From: Myxococcales bacterium
Lineage (GTDB): Bacteria; Myxococcota_A; Polyangia; Polyangiales; Ga0077539
NCBI GenBank assembly: GCA_016792845.1
Contig: JAEUKH010000054.1
Coordinates: 195,708 to 259,707 of the forward strand
Length of the DNA stretch: 64,000 bases
Direction: 5' to 3'
Position numbers and translations under genes: made by a program. This document shows, piece after piece, positions 24,333 through 33,711 of the stretch (the first letter of the stretch is position 1; each line of letters opens with the position of its first letter). The notes under the pieces were generated by a model that was not told the DNA's origin, ran no database searches, and saw nothing but the letters and a program-made list of their open reading frames with translations.

Positions 24333-25565
24333 ATGGAGCCCGTTGATCTCGAGCTGGAAGATGCCGACCTTGACCTGCCGAGCGAGCCCATGTCGCTCAA
24401 CATGGGTCCGTCGCACCCGGCGATGCACGGCACCATTCGCATGGTGCTCAAGCTCGATGGCGAGACCGTTCACGACGTAGACGTGCAGCCCGGGTACCTC
24501 CACCGCGGGTTTGAGAAGATGTGCGAGCGGGGCACCTGGCAGCAGGTCTTCCCCTATACCGATCGTCTCAACTATGTGTCGCCGCTCCTCAACAACGTGG
24601 GCTACGCCCTCGCGGTCGAGAAGCTGCTCGGGGTGACGGTGCCGCGCAAGGGCCAGCTCTACCGGGTGATCTTGGGTGAGCTCTCGCGCCTCAGCGACCA
24701 CCTCACCTGCAACGGCGCCATGGTGATGGAGCTCGGCGCGTTCACGCCCTTCCTCTGGATGCTCAAGGCCCGTGAGTGGGTTTGGGAGGCCTGCGAAGAG
24801 CAGACCGGCGCGCGGCTCACGCACAGCTTCTTCCGCATCGGCGGGGCGGCGCATCCGCCGACCGAGCGCTTCATCGCCAACTGCAAAGAGCTCGTGCCGC
24901 GGGTGCTCGAAGTGATCGCCGAGAGCGAGTCGCTTCTGTTGAAGAACCGCATCTTCCTCGATCGCACCCAGGGTGTCGGCATCTTGCCGCGGGCCCACGC
25001 CATCGCGATGGGGGCCTCGGGGCCGGTGCTCCGCTCGACCGGGGTCGACTACGACGTGCGCAAAGACAAGCCGTATCTCACCTACGGCGAGGTCGACTTC
25101 GACGTGCCCGTGGGCGAAGACGGCGACACCTACGACCGCTTCATGGTGCGCCTCGAAGAGATGCGCCAAAGCTGTAGGATCATCGAACAGAGCGTGGCCC
25201 TGCTTGAGAAGATCAAGCCCGGCTCGCCCGACGACGCGGTGAGCGTGAGCGACCCGCGGATCGTGCTCCCGCCGAAGGGCGAGGTCTATTCGACCATCGA
25301 AGCCACCATCAACCACTTCAAGCTCATCATGGAGGGCATCGATGTGCCCGCGGGTGAGGTGTACGGGTACACCGAGGGCGGCAACGGCGAGCTCGGCTTC
25401 TTCCTCGTGTCGCGGGGCGGCGGCAACCCGTGGCGGGTGCGGGTGCGGGGGCCGTGTTTCTTCTCACTTCAGACCGCAGAGAAGATGATCAAGGGCGGCA
25501 TGCTCGCTGACATCATCCCAACCTTTGGCAGCGTCAACATGATTGGCGGCGAGTGCGACCGCTGA
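24333..25565 (+). CDS. nuoD: NADH-quinone oxidoreductase subunit D
   Basis: A 410-residue 49-kDa subunit that shares the quinone-binding site with NuoB. Conserved stretches: NMGPSHPAMHG near the N-terminus (the His that contacts quinone), GYLHRGFEKMCE, RLNYVSPLLNNVGY, LGELSRLSDHLTCNG, RTQGVGILP, and near the C-terminus EGGNGELGFFLVSRGGGNPWR and ADIIPTFGSVNMIGGECDR in parts. Length is normal. It is followed after 26 bp by nuoG, with no nuoE/nuoF between them. Confidence 0.97.
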   Translation: MEPVDLELEDADLDLPSEPMSLNMGPSHPAMHGTIRMVLKLDGETVHDVDVQPGYLHRGFEKMCERGTWQQVFPYTDRLNYVSPLLNNVGYALAVEKLLGVTVPRKGQLYRVILGELSRLSDHLTCNGAMVMELGAFTPFLWMLKAREWVWEACEEQTGARLTHSFFRIGGAAHPPTERFIANCKELVPRVLEVIAESESLLLKNRIFLDRTQGVGILPRAHAIAMGASGPVLRSTGVDYDVRKDKPYLTYGEVDFDVPVGEDGDTYDRFMVRLEEMRQSCRIIEQSVALLEKIKPGSPDDAVSVSDPRIVLPPKGEVYSTIEATINHFKLIMEGIDVPAGEVYGYTEGGNGELGFFLVSRGGGNPWRVRVRGPCFFSLQTAEKMIKGGMLADIIPTFGSVNMIGGECDR

Positions 25566-25591
25566 GCCAGCGAAGGCTTTGAGTACCGACC

Positions 25592-27223
25592 ATGCCTACC
25601 TTCAAGCTCGATGACCGCGAGATCCCCTTCGAGAAGGGCGAGACCATCATCGCGGCGGCGTACCGCCAAGGGGTCGAGATCCCCCATTATTGTTGGCACC
25701 CGGGCCTCTCGGTGGCCGCCAACTGTCGCATGTGCCTCGTTGAGATCGAGCCCGCCGCGGGGCAACGCGCGATGATGCTCGACATTCTCAAGTGGGACGC
25801 TGAGAAGAACGACTACGTCGTCGATCGCAAGCCCAAGCTCCAGCCCGCGTGTCAGATCGCCGCGAGCGACGGCATGGTGGTGCGCAGCGAGAGCTCGGCC
25901 AACGTCAAGCAGGCGCGGGCGCACGTCCAAGAGTTTCTCTTGGTCAACCACCCGGTTGATTGCCCGATCTGCGATCAGGCCGGCGAGTGCAAGCTGCAAG
26001 ACTACTGGATGACCCAGCAGCGCACCTTCAAGCGCATGCGCGACGAGCCCGTGCACAAGCCGAAGGCGCAGCCCTTCGGTGAGAAGATCGTGTACGACGC
26101 CGAGCGGTGCATCACCTGCACGCGGTGCATCCGTTTCTGCGACGAGGTCGCGGGCGATCACATGCTCGACCTCCGCGAGCGCGGCAACAAGAACGAGGTG
26201 GTGCTCGCGCCGGGCCGCGCGCTCGAGGGCGATTACACCCTCATGACCGAGCACGTTTGCCCGGTGGGCGCGCTCACGTCGAGCCACTTTCGCTTCCGCG
26301 CCCGCGTGTGGACGCTGAAAGAAGTGCCGTCGATTTGTACGGGCTGCGCCACGGGGTGCAACACCTGGCTCGACTACGACCCGCGCGAGCAGAAGGTGTA
26401 CCGCCTGCGGCCGCGCGACAACGAGAAGGTCAACAAGTTCTGGATGTGCGACGACGGGATGATGTCGTACCAGCACGTCCATGAGAATCGCGTGAAGGGC
26501 GCGCGCACCGGGCGGGGCTCGTCAGAGGCGCTCGGCGTCGACGAGGCGGTGAGCCGGGCGGCCGAGCTCTTCAAGAAGGCCGGCAAGGGCAAAGTGGCGG
26601 TGGTGCTCTCGGCGCAGATGTCGACCGAAGACAACCTCGTCGCGGTCGAGCTCGGGCGGCAGTTCGGCGCGAGCTTCTACCTCTCGGCCAAGGCGCCGTG
26701 GCGCGCAGACAAGATCCTCCGCAACGCCGATCAGAACCCGAACCGCGCGGGCGCGACGGCGGCTGCGATGGGGGCCGCGGTGGGCTCGCTGCGCGACCTC
26801 ATGGCCACGGCGGGCGAGGGCAAGCTCGCGGCGGCCTTGGTGCTCGGCAGCGACAGCGATGTGAGCGACGCCGAGCTGAGCGCGATGGGGCGCATCGCCG
26901 ACGTGGTGGTGCTCGCGGCCAACGAGGGGCCGCTGACGCGCTCGGCGACCTTGGTGATCCCGGTGGCGTCGGTGGCCGAGGCCGACGGGAGCTTCGTCAA
27001 CGCGAAGGGGCTCGCCCAGGGCTTCAAGCGCGGGCTTCAGCTTCAGCCCGAGGGGGCTCCGGGGTGGCAGCGAGTGGCCGAGATCGGTCGGGCGATGGGG
27101 CTCGACCTGGCCTACAAGAAGTTCAAAGAGGTTCGGGCGGCGCTGACGGTGAAGGTGCCGACGGCGAGCCCCGACGCCCCGGCGGCGTCGGCGGCGGGTG
27201 CCGGTACCGAGTCGCACGCGTGA
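25592..27223 (+). CDS. nuoG: NADH-quinone oxidoreductase subunit G (short form)
   Basis: A 543-residue iron-sulfur subunit. The N-terminal ferredoxin-like domain has the 2Fe-2S ligands Cys34, Cys45, Cys48 and Cys87, with an insertion between the last two. HPVDCPICDQAGECKLQDY (N5, with His ligand) follows, then CITCTRCIRFCDEV (N6-type) and CTGCATGCNTW, the 4Fe-4S of the molybdopterin-like domain. The C-terminal molybdopterin-fold region is much shorter than the about 900-residue E. coli NuoG but keeps VVVLAANEGPLTRSATLVIP. The normal partners nuoE and nuoF are not beside it. Confidence 0.93.
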   Translation: MPTFKLDDREIPFEKGETIIAAAYRQGVEIPHYCWHPGLSVAANCRMCLVEIEPAAGQRAMMLDILKWDAEKNDYVVDRKPKLQPACQIAASDGMVVRSESSANVKQARAHVQEFLLVNHPVDCPICDQAGECKLQDYWMTQQRTFKRMRDEPVHKPKAQPFGEKIVYDAERCITCTRCIRFCDEVAGDHMLDLRERGNKNEVVLAPGRALEGDYTLMTEHVCPVGALTSSHFRFRARVWTLKEVPSICTGCATGCNTWLDYDPREQKVYRLRPRDNEKVNKFWMCDDGMMSYQHVHENRVKGARTGRGSSEALGVDEAVSRAAELFKKAGKGKVAVVLSAQMSTEDNLVAVELGRQFGASFYLSAKAPWRADKILRNADQNPNRAGATAAAMGAAVGSLRDLMATAGEGKLAAALVLGSDSDVSDAELSAMGRIADVVVLAANEGPLTRSATLVIPVASVAEADGSFVNAKGLAQGFKRGLQLQPEGAPGWQRVAEIGRAMGLDLAYKKFKEVRAALTVKVPTASPDAPAASAAGAGTESHA

Positions 27224-27242
27224 CAGGGCTCTGAGGCGAGAG

Positions 27243-28523
27243 ATGTTGTTCTGGATTCAAGCCTTCGTCAAAATTGCCCTGATTGTGGGCGTGTTGGTCA
27301 ACATGGCCGCGATCCTTCTGTGGGTCGAGCGCAAGCAGTCGGCCATGATGCAAGACCGCGTGGGGCCGAACCGCGCGGCCATCGCGGTGTTTGGCAAGCG
27401 CTTCCGCCTGGCGGGGCTTGTGCACTCGATCGCCGACGGCATCAAAATGGTGTGGAAGGAAGATTGGGAGCCCAAGACCGGCGACAAGCTTCTCTACCGC
27501 CTGGCGCCCATCGTGGCCCTCGTGCCGCCGCTGTGTCTCTTCGCGGTGATCCCCTTCGGGCCGACGCTCTACATCGACCACGCGCGTGAGATGTTCAGCC
27601 CGGCGTGGGCCACCGAGGCGACGGCGCGCACGGTGCCGTTGCAGATCACCAACCTCGACGTGGGGGTGCTCTTCATCTTCGCGGTGGCGGGCGCCGGCAT
27701 CATCGGCTCGGCCCTGGCGGGGTGGGCGAGCGACAACAAGTTCTCATTGATGGGCGGCCTCCGCGCGGCGAGCCAGATGGTCTCGTACGAAGTGGCGATG
27801 GGCCTCTCGTTGGTGGGCGCGTTCATGATCTACCAGACCGTGCGTCTCGACGAGATGGTGGCCTGGCAGCAAGAGCACACCTGGGGCATCTTCGTGCAGC
27901 CGCTGGGGTTCGTGCTCTTCGCGGTGTCGGCCATCGCAGAGACCAAGCGCGTGCCCTTCGACGTGCCCGAGGGCGAGAGCGAGCTCGTGGCGGGCTACTT
28001 CACCGAGTACGCGGGCTTGAAGTTCGGCATGTTCGCTTCGGGCGAGCTGGTCGAGGTTTGTACGTCGAGCGCCATCTTGGTGACGATCTTCCTCGGGGGG
28101 TGGCACATGCCGTTCTTTACCGACCGGGGGCTCGAGTTCATCTTCAGGGGCGCCTCGGCGGTGAGCCCTGAGGTCGCGGCGCAGTTTGTGGCCTCGCACA
28201 CCATGACGCCCGGGTTTGACGCCTCGCAGGGGGTGACCACGGCGAGCTTGCTCCAGCACTGTGCGAACGCGTTCGCCTCGGTCAACGGGAGCTTCGTATG
28301 GCACTGGCCGCACTGGGCCGTGGTCGTGGTGGGGCTCGGCAACTTCGTGCTGAAGGCTGCCTTCTTGATCTTCATGCAGCTCCAAATTCGGTGGACGTTG
28401 CCGCGCTTCCGTTACGACCAGATCATGAAGCTGGGGTGGCAGATGCTCTTGCCCGCGGCCCTGGTGAACGTGCTCGTCACGGGCACCGCGATTCTGTTCT
28501 TCAACGGCCCGTCGGGTGGGTGA
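27243..28523 (+). CDS. nuoH: NADH-quinone oxidoreductase subunit H
   Basis: A 426-residue multi-pass subunit (usual size about 320-350) that links the quinone site to the proton channels. The diagnostic loop LLWVERKQSAMMQDRVGPNRA and the acidic loop ETKRVPFDVPEGESELVAGY are present. About 60-70 extra residues lie between HMPFFTDRG (near 290) and WAVVVVGLGNFVLKAAF, including a periplasmic-looking stretch with FVASHTMTPGFDASQGV. I start at ATG 27243, which matches the family N-terminus; an upstream GTG at 27198 overlaps nuoG. Confidence 0.95.
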   Translation: MLFWIQAFVKIALIVGVLVNMAAILLWVERKQSAMMQDRVGPNRAAIAVFGKRFRLAGLVHSIADGIKMVWKEDWEPKTGDKLLYRLAPIVALVPPLCLFAVIPFGPTLYIDHAREMFSPAWATEATARTVPLQITNLDVGVLFIFAVAGAGIIGSALAGWASDNKFSLMGGLRAASQMVSYEVAMGLSLVGAFMIYQTVRLDEMVAWQQEHTWGIFVQPLGFVLFAVSAIAETKRVPFDVPEGESELVAGYFTEYAGLKFGMFASGELVEVCTSSAILVTIFLGGWHMPFFTDRGLEFIFRGASAVSPEVAAQFVASHTMTPGFDASQGVTTASLLQHCANAFASVNGSFVWHWPHWAVVVVGLGNFVLKAAFLIFMQLQIRWTLPRFRYDQIMKLGWQMLLPAALVNVLVTGTAILFFNGPSGG

Positions 28524-28528
28524 GTTCG

Positions 28529-29158
28529 ATGACCGCAACGACCAAGATCATCCGTAAACCTGCGCGTACGCTCGCAGATCAGTCGTACCTCCTCGAAGTC
28601 GTCAAGGGCCTCGGGGTGACGCTGAAGCACTTCTTCAAGGGCACCGCGCAGCTGGTCTCGGGCAACCGCCCCGACCCTGTGAAGGAGCCCTACGCCGAGG
28701 GCGTGGCCACCATCGAGTATCCCGATGAGAAGCGCCCCTACGCGCGCCGCTGGCGCGGGGTGCACCGGCTCACGCACCGCGAAGACGGCTCGCCGCGCTG
28801 CGTGGCGTGCCTGTGCTGCTCGACGGCGTGCCCGGCCCAGTGCATTTACATCAAGCCCGCAGAGTACCCCCTCGACGACGCGCGTCGCGGATACGAGCGC
28901 TACCCCGAAGAGTTCGTGATCGACGAGCTGCGCTGCATCTTCTGCGGCTTCTGTGTCGAGGCGTGCCCGTGTGACGCCATCCGGATGGACACCGGCTTGC
29001 ACATGACGGCGCTCGACAACCGCGCGTCGTTCATCTTCGACAAGGCGATGTTGATGAGCTTCCCCTCGCAAGACAACACGTTCTTGAGCGAGAATCCGCG
29101 GCACGAGCCGGGCGACGAGAGCCACCCCGGCATCGACCGGGTGCGCGGCGGGCACTGA
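28529..29158 (+). CDS. nuoI: NADH-quinone oxidoreductase subunit I
   Basis: A 209-residue subunit with two 4Fe-4S clusters (N6a/N6b) that pass electrons to NuoB. The ligands are Cys91, 94, 97 and 101 (CVACLCCSTACP) and Cys136, 139, 142 and 146 (CIFCGFCVEACP). The first motif contains an extra Cys at 96 and another at 105. The N-terminal segment with KGLGVTLKHFFKGT matches the amphipathic helix that rests on the membrane arm. It starts 5 bp after nuoH and ends the nuo block; nuoJ-N do not follow. Confidence 0.96.
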   Translation: MTATTKIIRKPARTLADQSYLLEVVKGLGVTLKHFFKGTAQLVSGNRPDPVKEPYAEGVATIEYPDEKRPYARRWRGVHRLTHREDGSPRCVACLCCSTACPAQCIYIKPAEYPLDDARRGYERYPEEFVIDELRCIFCGFCVEACPCDAIRMDTGLHMTALDNRASFIFDKAMLMSFPSQDNTFLSENPRHEPGDESHPGIDRVRGGH

Positions 29159-29182
29159 GCCTCCGGGCGCGTTGTTTCTCCG

Positions 29183-29244
29183 TTGACAGCATTGCATCTG
29201 TGAGGCTTAGACCTCCGGCGCCGCGTGTCGGTGTTGGAGGTCTA
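29183..29244 (+). promoter_or_regulatory. Promoter with overlapping 9-bp palindromic operator
   Basis: A perfect -35 TTGACA lies at 29183-29188, with TTAGAC at 29207-29212 after an 18-bp spacer as a possible -10. Overlapping this -10 is one arm of the inverted repeat TAGACCTCC (29208-29216) / GGAGGTCTA (29236-29244), separated by 19 bp. The second arm ends 9 bp before the ATG at 29254. The repeat could be an operator, or an RNA hairpin that hides the GGAGG ribosome-binding site in its 3' arm. Confidence 0.5.
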
Positions 29245-29253
29245 GGCACATTT

Positions 29254-31728
29254 ATGGCTCAGGGTGCTCGCTGGTCTCGTCTTGTGGTGGTTGCCTCGGT
29301 GGCCGCCGTGTTGGGGTGTTCGTCGTCGCAGAACCGCGTTCAGGCGGCCCAGGGCAACGCCGGGGGCCCCGTGCGTACGTACACCGACACTGACCTTGTG
29401 ACCGACGTGGCGGCCACCGATGCGCAGGTCTATGTGGCCACGGCGCGGGGCGTGTTGAAGTACCCCTTGGCGGGCGGCCAGGCGGTGCGGATGGGCCGCA
29501 GTGAGGGGCTCCCGAGCGAAGACGTGCTCGCGGTGGCGGCGAGCGAAGACGGCACCAGCCTGTGGGTGGCGACCGCCGCCGGGGTGGCGCGCAAGGCGGG
29601 CGACGGGCGCTTCGAGCGGGTGGGGGCCGAAGGGGCTCAGCCCGACGTGGGGCGCGTCTCGGCGCTCTTGGTGACCGGCGACAGCGCGGTGCTCGCGGGC
29701 GACCACGGCCTCGCCCGGTGGGACGGCGCGCATTGGGTGCGGGTCACCGATCGCTTTCAGGTGTTGGCCCTCGCGCGCCGCGGCGAGACCGTGGTGGCGG
29801 CCACGGCGTCGAACGGCGTGCTGGTCTTTTCGAGCGATTTCTCTCAAGTGACCGAGCACGGCGGCAACGTCATGCCCGACCCTTTGGTGCGCGACGTGGT
29901 GGCGCTCTCAGACGGCAAGATGTGGGCGATCACCCAAGGCCCCGCGGGGGCGCAGCTCGCGTACTACAACGGTCAGCGTTGGTACGCGTACACCACGGGC
30001 GAGACCGCGCGTGCGACCTGGCTCGGGCTCGTGCCCACAGGCACGGGGGTCGCTTTGGTGACCACGGGCGGGTACTACGACATCGCCCTCGACCGCGGCG
30101 ACCGGCTCACCCCGACCAACGTGGCCGACCCCGGGGGGACGCAGCAGTACGCGCTCCAGCCGACGGTTCTTGAGCCGCCGCCGCCGCCCGCGCCGCCTGC
30201 GCCGCCTGCGCCGCCGCGTCGCGGGCGACGGCCTGCGCGGCCTGCTCCGGCGCGTCCGGCGGGGCGTGCGCAGCACCTCGTGCCGGTGTCGATGCAAGTC
30301 GGCGGTGCCGCAGCGCCCGAGACCCCCGCAGCGCCCGCGACGCCTGCGACAACGGTTGCGCCTGCGACGCCTGCGACAACAACGGCTGCGCCTGCGACGA
30401 CGGCTGCGCCTGCGACAACGGCTGCGCCTGCGACGACGGCCGCGCCTGCAGCGCAGGTGGGCGGTGCGGGGGGGCCTGCGGCTTCGCCTGAGGTGCCTGC
30501 GGCGGCGGCCACGCCTGCGGCGCCTGAGGCGCCTCCGTTGCCGGTGTTGCGGGTGCGCGAGGTGCCTGCGGCGGGCTTCCCGATCGACCCGCCGAGCGGC
30601 GGGCCGACGCTCGATGCGCCGACTTTTGGCCTCGTGCGGGGCGCCGTCGATGCGGTGCCGCAAGACGTGACCCGCGTCGACTGGTCGCGGGGCGACGCCT
30701 ACATCACCCGCATCGGTCTCGGGGTGAGCCGGGTGTCGCCGCGCTCGACCCAAGCGCCGGTCGAGTACCGCACCCACGACCTCGCGATGCAGCGCCGCGC
30801 GCTCTCGGTGGCCACCGACTCGCGCAACAACGTCTGGCTCGTGGGCGAAGACGGCGGCGCGGTGATGTACAACGGCACCGCGTTCTCGCGGGTGTCGCTC
30901 GAAGACGACGCGCAGCTCCACCCGCTCCTCTTCGCGGGGCGCGGGGCCCAGGCCATCGCCATCGCGCGGGTGGGCGACGGCAACATCCTTCGCGGCTACC
31001 GTCTCGAAGGCAACACCTGGCGTCGCGTGGTGTCGGGCCCCGTCGAGCTCTACGGCCCGGGCGTGGCCGAGGCGAGCTTTGTGGCCACCGACAGTACCGG
31101 GCGCTTCTGGGTGGGCCTGCGGGCGCTCCCGCAGCCGGGGCAGGCGGGTGAGCCGCGGAGCCTCGGGGTGGCGGTGCTCGACCCCAACAGCCCCACCACG
31201 GCGCAGTACAACGCCAATGTTCCGCAGGGCGGCGGTGAGGGCGGCTCGCGGCGCGCGCCGAGCGACATGAGCGCGATCGATTTCGACAACAGCGGCAACG
31301 CGTGGCTCGCGAGCCTGAGCGGCGTGGTGCGCATCTCGGCCAGCGCGGTGACGACCTTCGGCGAGGCCCAAGGGCTGCGCGGCGATGTGGTCAGCGACGT
31401 CGCGCGCACCCACGGGGCGAAGGTCTATGTGGCCAGCTCCGAGGGGCTCACCTACGTCGAGAATGGCGAGCCTTCGACGGCGCTCCTCGGGGGGGGCACC
31501 CTCGCCCGGGCGAGCGCCCTCGCGGTCGACACGGCGGGCAACCTCTGGGGCGCGGGCCCGCGCGGGGTGTGGCGCTACGACAGCCAGACGTTCACCAACA
31601 TGGGGCGCGCTCAGGGGCTTCCGGCGGCTGAGTTCAACGACATGGCCATCGACGCCGTGGGCCGCGTGTGGCTTTCGACCAGCGAGGGCATCGTGCTCTT
31701 CGACCCGGCCGTGCAGGCCAACAACTGA
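29254..31728 (+). CDS. Large propeller-repeat lipoprotein with Ala-Pro-Thr linker
   Basis: An 824-residue predicted lipoprotein (MAQGARWSRLVVVASVAAVLGC, Cys at 22). Residues about 45-305 and 470-824 carry repeats like those of two-component-regulator-type propellers: VYVATARGVLKY, SLWVATAAGVARK, VYVASSEGLTYVENG, NLWGAGPRGVWRYDS and VWLSTSEGIVLFD. Between them is a low-complexity linker with AAPATT hexapeptides encoded by 18-bp repeats (30385-30438). The protein lacks kinase domains, so it is probably a stand-alone sensor-like or structural envelope protein. The ATG at 29254 is chosen for the lipobox. It follows nuoI by 95 bp but has its own promoter-like element. Confidence 0.7.
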   Translation: MAQGARWSRLVVVASVAAVLGCSSSQNRVQAAQGNAGGPVRTYTDTDLVTDVAATDAQVYVATARGVLKYPLAGGQAVRMGRSEGLPSEDVLAVAASEDGTSLWVATAAGVARKAGDGRFERVGAEGAQPDVGRVSALLVTGDSAVLAGDHGLARWDGAHWVRVTDRFQVLALARRGETVVAATASNGVLVFSSDFSQVTEHGGNVMPDPLVRDVVALSDGKMWAITQGPAGAQLAYYNGQRWYAYTTGETARATWLGLVPTGTGVALVTTGGYYDIALDRGDRLTPTNVADPGGTQQYALQPTVLEPPPPPAPPAPPAPPRRGRRPARPAPARPAGRAQHLVPVSMQVGGAAAPETPAAPATPATTVAPATPATTTAAPATTAAPATTAAPATTAAPAAQVGGAGGPAASPEVPAAAATPAAPEAPPLPVLRVREVPAAGFPIDPPSGGPTLDAPTFGLVRGAVDAVPQDVTRVDWSRGDAYITRIGLGVSRVSPRSTQAPVEYRTHDLAMQRRALSVATDSRNNVWLVGEDGGAVMYNGTAFSRVSLEDDAQLHPLLFAGRGAQAIAIARVGDGNILRGYRLEGNTWRRVVSGPVELYGPGVAEASFVATDSTGRFWVGLRALPQPGQAGEPRSLGVAVLDPNSPTTAQYNANVPQGGGEGGSRRAPSDMSAIDFDNSGNAWLASLSGVVRISASAVTTFGEAQGLRGDVVSDVARTHGAKVYVASSEGLTYVENGEPSTALLGGGTLARASALAVDTAGNLWGAGPRGVWRYDSQTFTNMGRAQGLPAAEFNDMAIDAVGRVWLSTSEGIVLFDPAVQANN
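30385..30446 (+). repeat. 18-bp tandem repeats encoding AAPATT linker
   Basis: Units starting at 30385, 30403 and 30421 follow GCTGCGCCTGCGACRACG, with a fourth degenerate unit after 30439. They encode the hexapeptide AAPATT in frame. Length changes in whole units would keep the reading frame and only alter the linker between the two propeller halves. Confidence 0.8.
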
Positions 31729-31873
31729 ACGCCCCCAGCGTGGCGGGTCGCGTGGCCGCGAGGGCCGGGCGCGATCCGCAGCGGGTGCGGTGCTTCGCGT
31801 CTGTACAAGGGCCGGGCGTGTCGATGCGCTGGCGGGCGGTCATCCGATGGGGGGCCCGGTGTGTTGGGGCCGC

Positions 31874-33658
31874 TCAGGGGCAACCCACGAGGAGCCCTTC
31901 GCGCGCGGCGAGGCCCGGGCTTCGGGCCACGAGCCAGCGGGCTTCGCGGCAGCGGCAGGGGTGCTGCCCTTGCGCCTCGCATGACATCCACAGGGCCCTG
32001 TGGGCGCTCTGGAGCGTCGGGCCGAGGGTGACCGCGCGGGCTGCCGCGAGGGCCGCTTCGTCGTGCCGCTGGGCGCCCGCGAGGGCCGCGTAGCGGAGCA
32101 CCCACGCGTATGACGATTGAGGGCTCTGGGCCACGAGGCGCTCGCTCTCTCCGAGGGCCTGGGCGCCGAGCGTGGGGTCGCTGCGGTACCGGGCGATGTC
32201 ATGGCGCCAGTCGCCGAGACGCAGGGCCACAAGGCCGTCGCGCCGGGCCAGGGCTTCGTTCTCGGCGCCGCGCACCGCGACGAAGCTCTGGTCATCGAGG
32301 TAGACGAGCCTCCAGCCGGGGTTGTCTTGAAAGTATTTCACCCGCTGGTCGGTACGGAGCACCGCGATGTCGAGGTTGTACCCTTCAATCAACGCGCCCA
32401 GACGCTCGGCCCGAAGGTCGACCGCGCGACGCGCAAATTCAGCGGGGTAGAGCGCCCAACTGCGGCCGTCGAAGAAGACGGGCACGCGGCCTTCGAGGGC
32501 CCACAAGAGGTATCCGCCGCTCTCGAGCTCATTCAAGAGATGGCCCCGGGGCCGCGCCCGCTCAAGGTACCGGGCCGCTCCGACCGGAAAGAGATCGCTC
32601 CGTACGCCCACGCCCCAACCGTGTTGACTCTGCCAGAGCAACGGGAGCCCCAACACCGCCGCGGCGAGCCCGCCGAAGGCGCGAGCGAAGCGATGTGTGA
32701 CCCTTGCTTCGAGGCTCCGTAGACCCAGGGCCGCGGGGCCGAGGGCCCCCATCGCCGCGAAGCTGAGAAAGCGCACCGCGCTCAGACCCATGGCGGCGCT
32801 GAAGACCCACACGATCCACCAGCCGGCGGGGAGCTCGCGCCGTCGGAGGCGCCCGAGACCCACGAAGGCCAAGAGCTCAAGGGCGGCCAGGGCGATGAGG
32901 GCGGGGCTCCATGCGCGCTGACGGTAGAGCGGAACCCACTCGGTGATCAGCGCGGCCATGGCGGGGTCGGTGACGTGACCGAAGCCCGCCCGCAGCCGGT
33001 CGATGGGGCGAAGAGAGACCCCAAGGCCCAGTGCCGAGAGGGCGACCCAAGGCGCCCAGCGTAGAAGTGACGCGCGTCGCGTTGTGGGCGAGTCGAAGAG
33101 GCTCCCGAGGGCGGCGCTGAGGGTCATCGCGAGGGCCACGAGCCCCGAGGGGTGAAGGCTCTGCCACGCGGCGGTGAGCGCCGAGAGACGCCAGCCCTTC
33201 GACGCGTCGGCGCGGGCCTTGGCGATGCCCCAAAGGCCCACGGAGAAGCACAACAAGGTCAGGGTCTGCGGGCGGGGCGTGACCCGAAAGACCACCGCGG
33301 CGGTGAGCAAAGGCCCGAGCGCCGCGTGGGCCCAACCCGACCGCCCGGTCGCGCCCAAGACCCGACGCAGCGTTTCGAGGCAGAGGCCCACCGTGAGGGC
33401 GCCGATCAGGGCCGTGCCGACGACCACCGCAGGGGTGCCGCCCAAGCGCCAAAGACCGTAGAGCCCCAGGTCGGCCAGCACGTCGATGAAGAGCCACGGG
33501 CGACCGCGGGCCGTGTGCGAGAACACGTCGTGCCAGGGGATGCGCCCCGTCTCGGCGATCACCCGCCCGGTGTGAAGGTGCCAGAAGCAGTCGGGGTCGT
33601 AGAGCGGTGTGACGCGCAGAAGAAAGGCCACCAGCGCCCAGAGGAGTGACCCAAGCAT
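31874..33658 (-). CDS. GT-C-like multi-pass membrane protein
   Basis: A 594-residue protein with about ten TM helices and a soluble C-terminal third. The first extracytoplasmic loop carries DPDCFWHLHTGR, an acidic-aromatic motif at the place of the catalytic Asp of GT-C glycosyltransferases. The segment NELESGGYLLWAL...VPVFFDGRSWALYP resembles the characteristic soluble region of bacterial GT-C-like proteins of unknown donor. The end has TPR-like helices with four Cys in the last 30 residues. It faces 33712-35355 divergently. Substrate is unknown; the GT-C assignment is by topology and motif. Confidence 0.65.
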   Translation of the reverse strand: MLGSLLWALVAFLLRVTPLYDPDCFWHLHTGRVIAETGRIPWHDVFSHTARGRPWLFIDVLADLGLYGLWRLGGTPAVVVGTALIGALTVGLCLETLRRVLGATGRSGWAHAALGPLLTAAVVFRVTPRPQTLTLLCFSVGLWGIAKARADASKGWRLSALTAAWQSLHPSGLVALAMTLSAALGSLFDSPTTRRASLLRWAPWVALSALGLGVSLRPIDRLRAGFGHVTDPAMAALITEWVPLYRQRAWSPALIALAALELLAFVGLGRLRRRELPAGWWIVWVFSAAMGLSAVRFLSFAAMGALGPAALGLRSLEARVTHRFARAFGGLAAAVLGLPLLWQSQHGWGVGVRSDLFPVGAARYLERARPRGHLLNELESGGYLLWALEGRVPVFFDGRSWALYPAEFARRAVDLRAERLGALIEGYNLDIAVLRTDQRVKYFQDNPGWRLVYLDDQSFVAVRGAENEALARRDGLVALRLGDWRHDIARYRSDPTLGAQALGESERLVAQSPQSSYAWVLRYAALAGAQRHDEAALAAARAVTLGPTLQSAHRALWMSCEAQGQHPCRCREARWLVARSPGLAAREGLLVGCP

Positions 33659-33711
33659 CGCGCCTTCTGCCTTGCCTCCAAGGCCCGGGCGGCGTCAATC
33701 ACCCCGTCACG

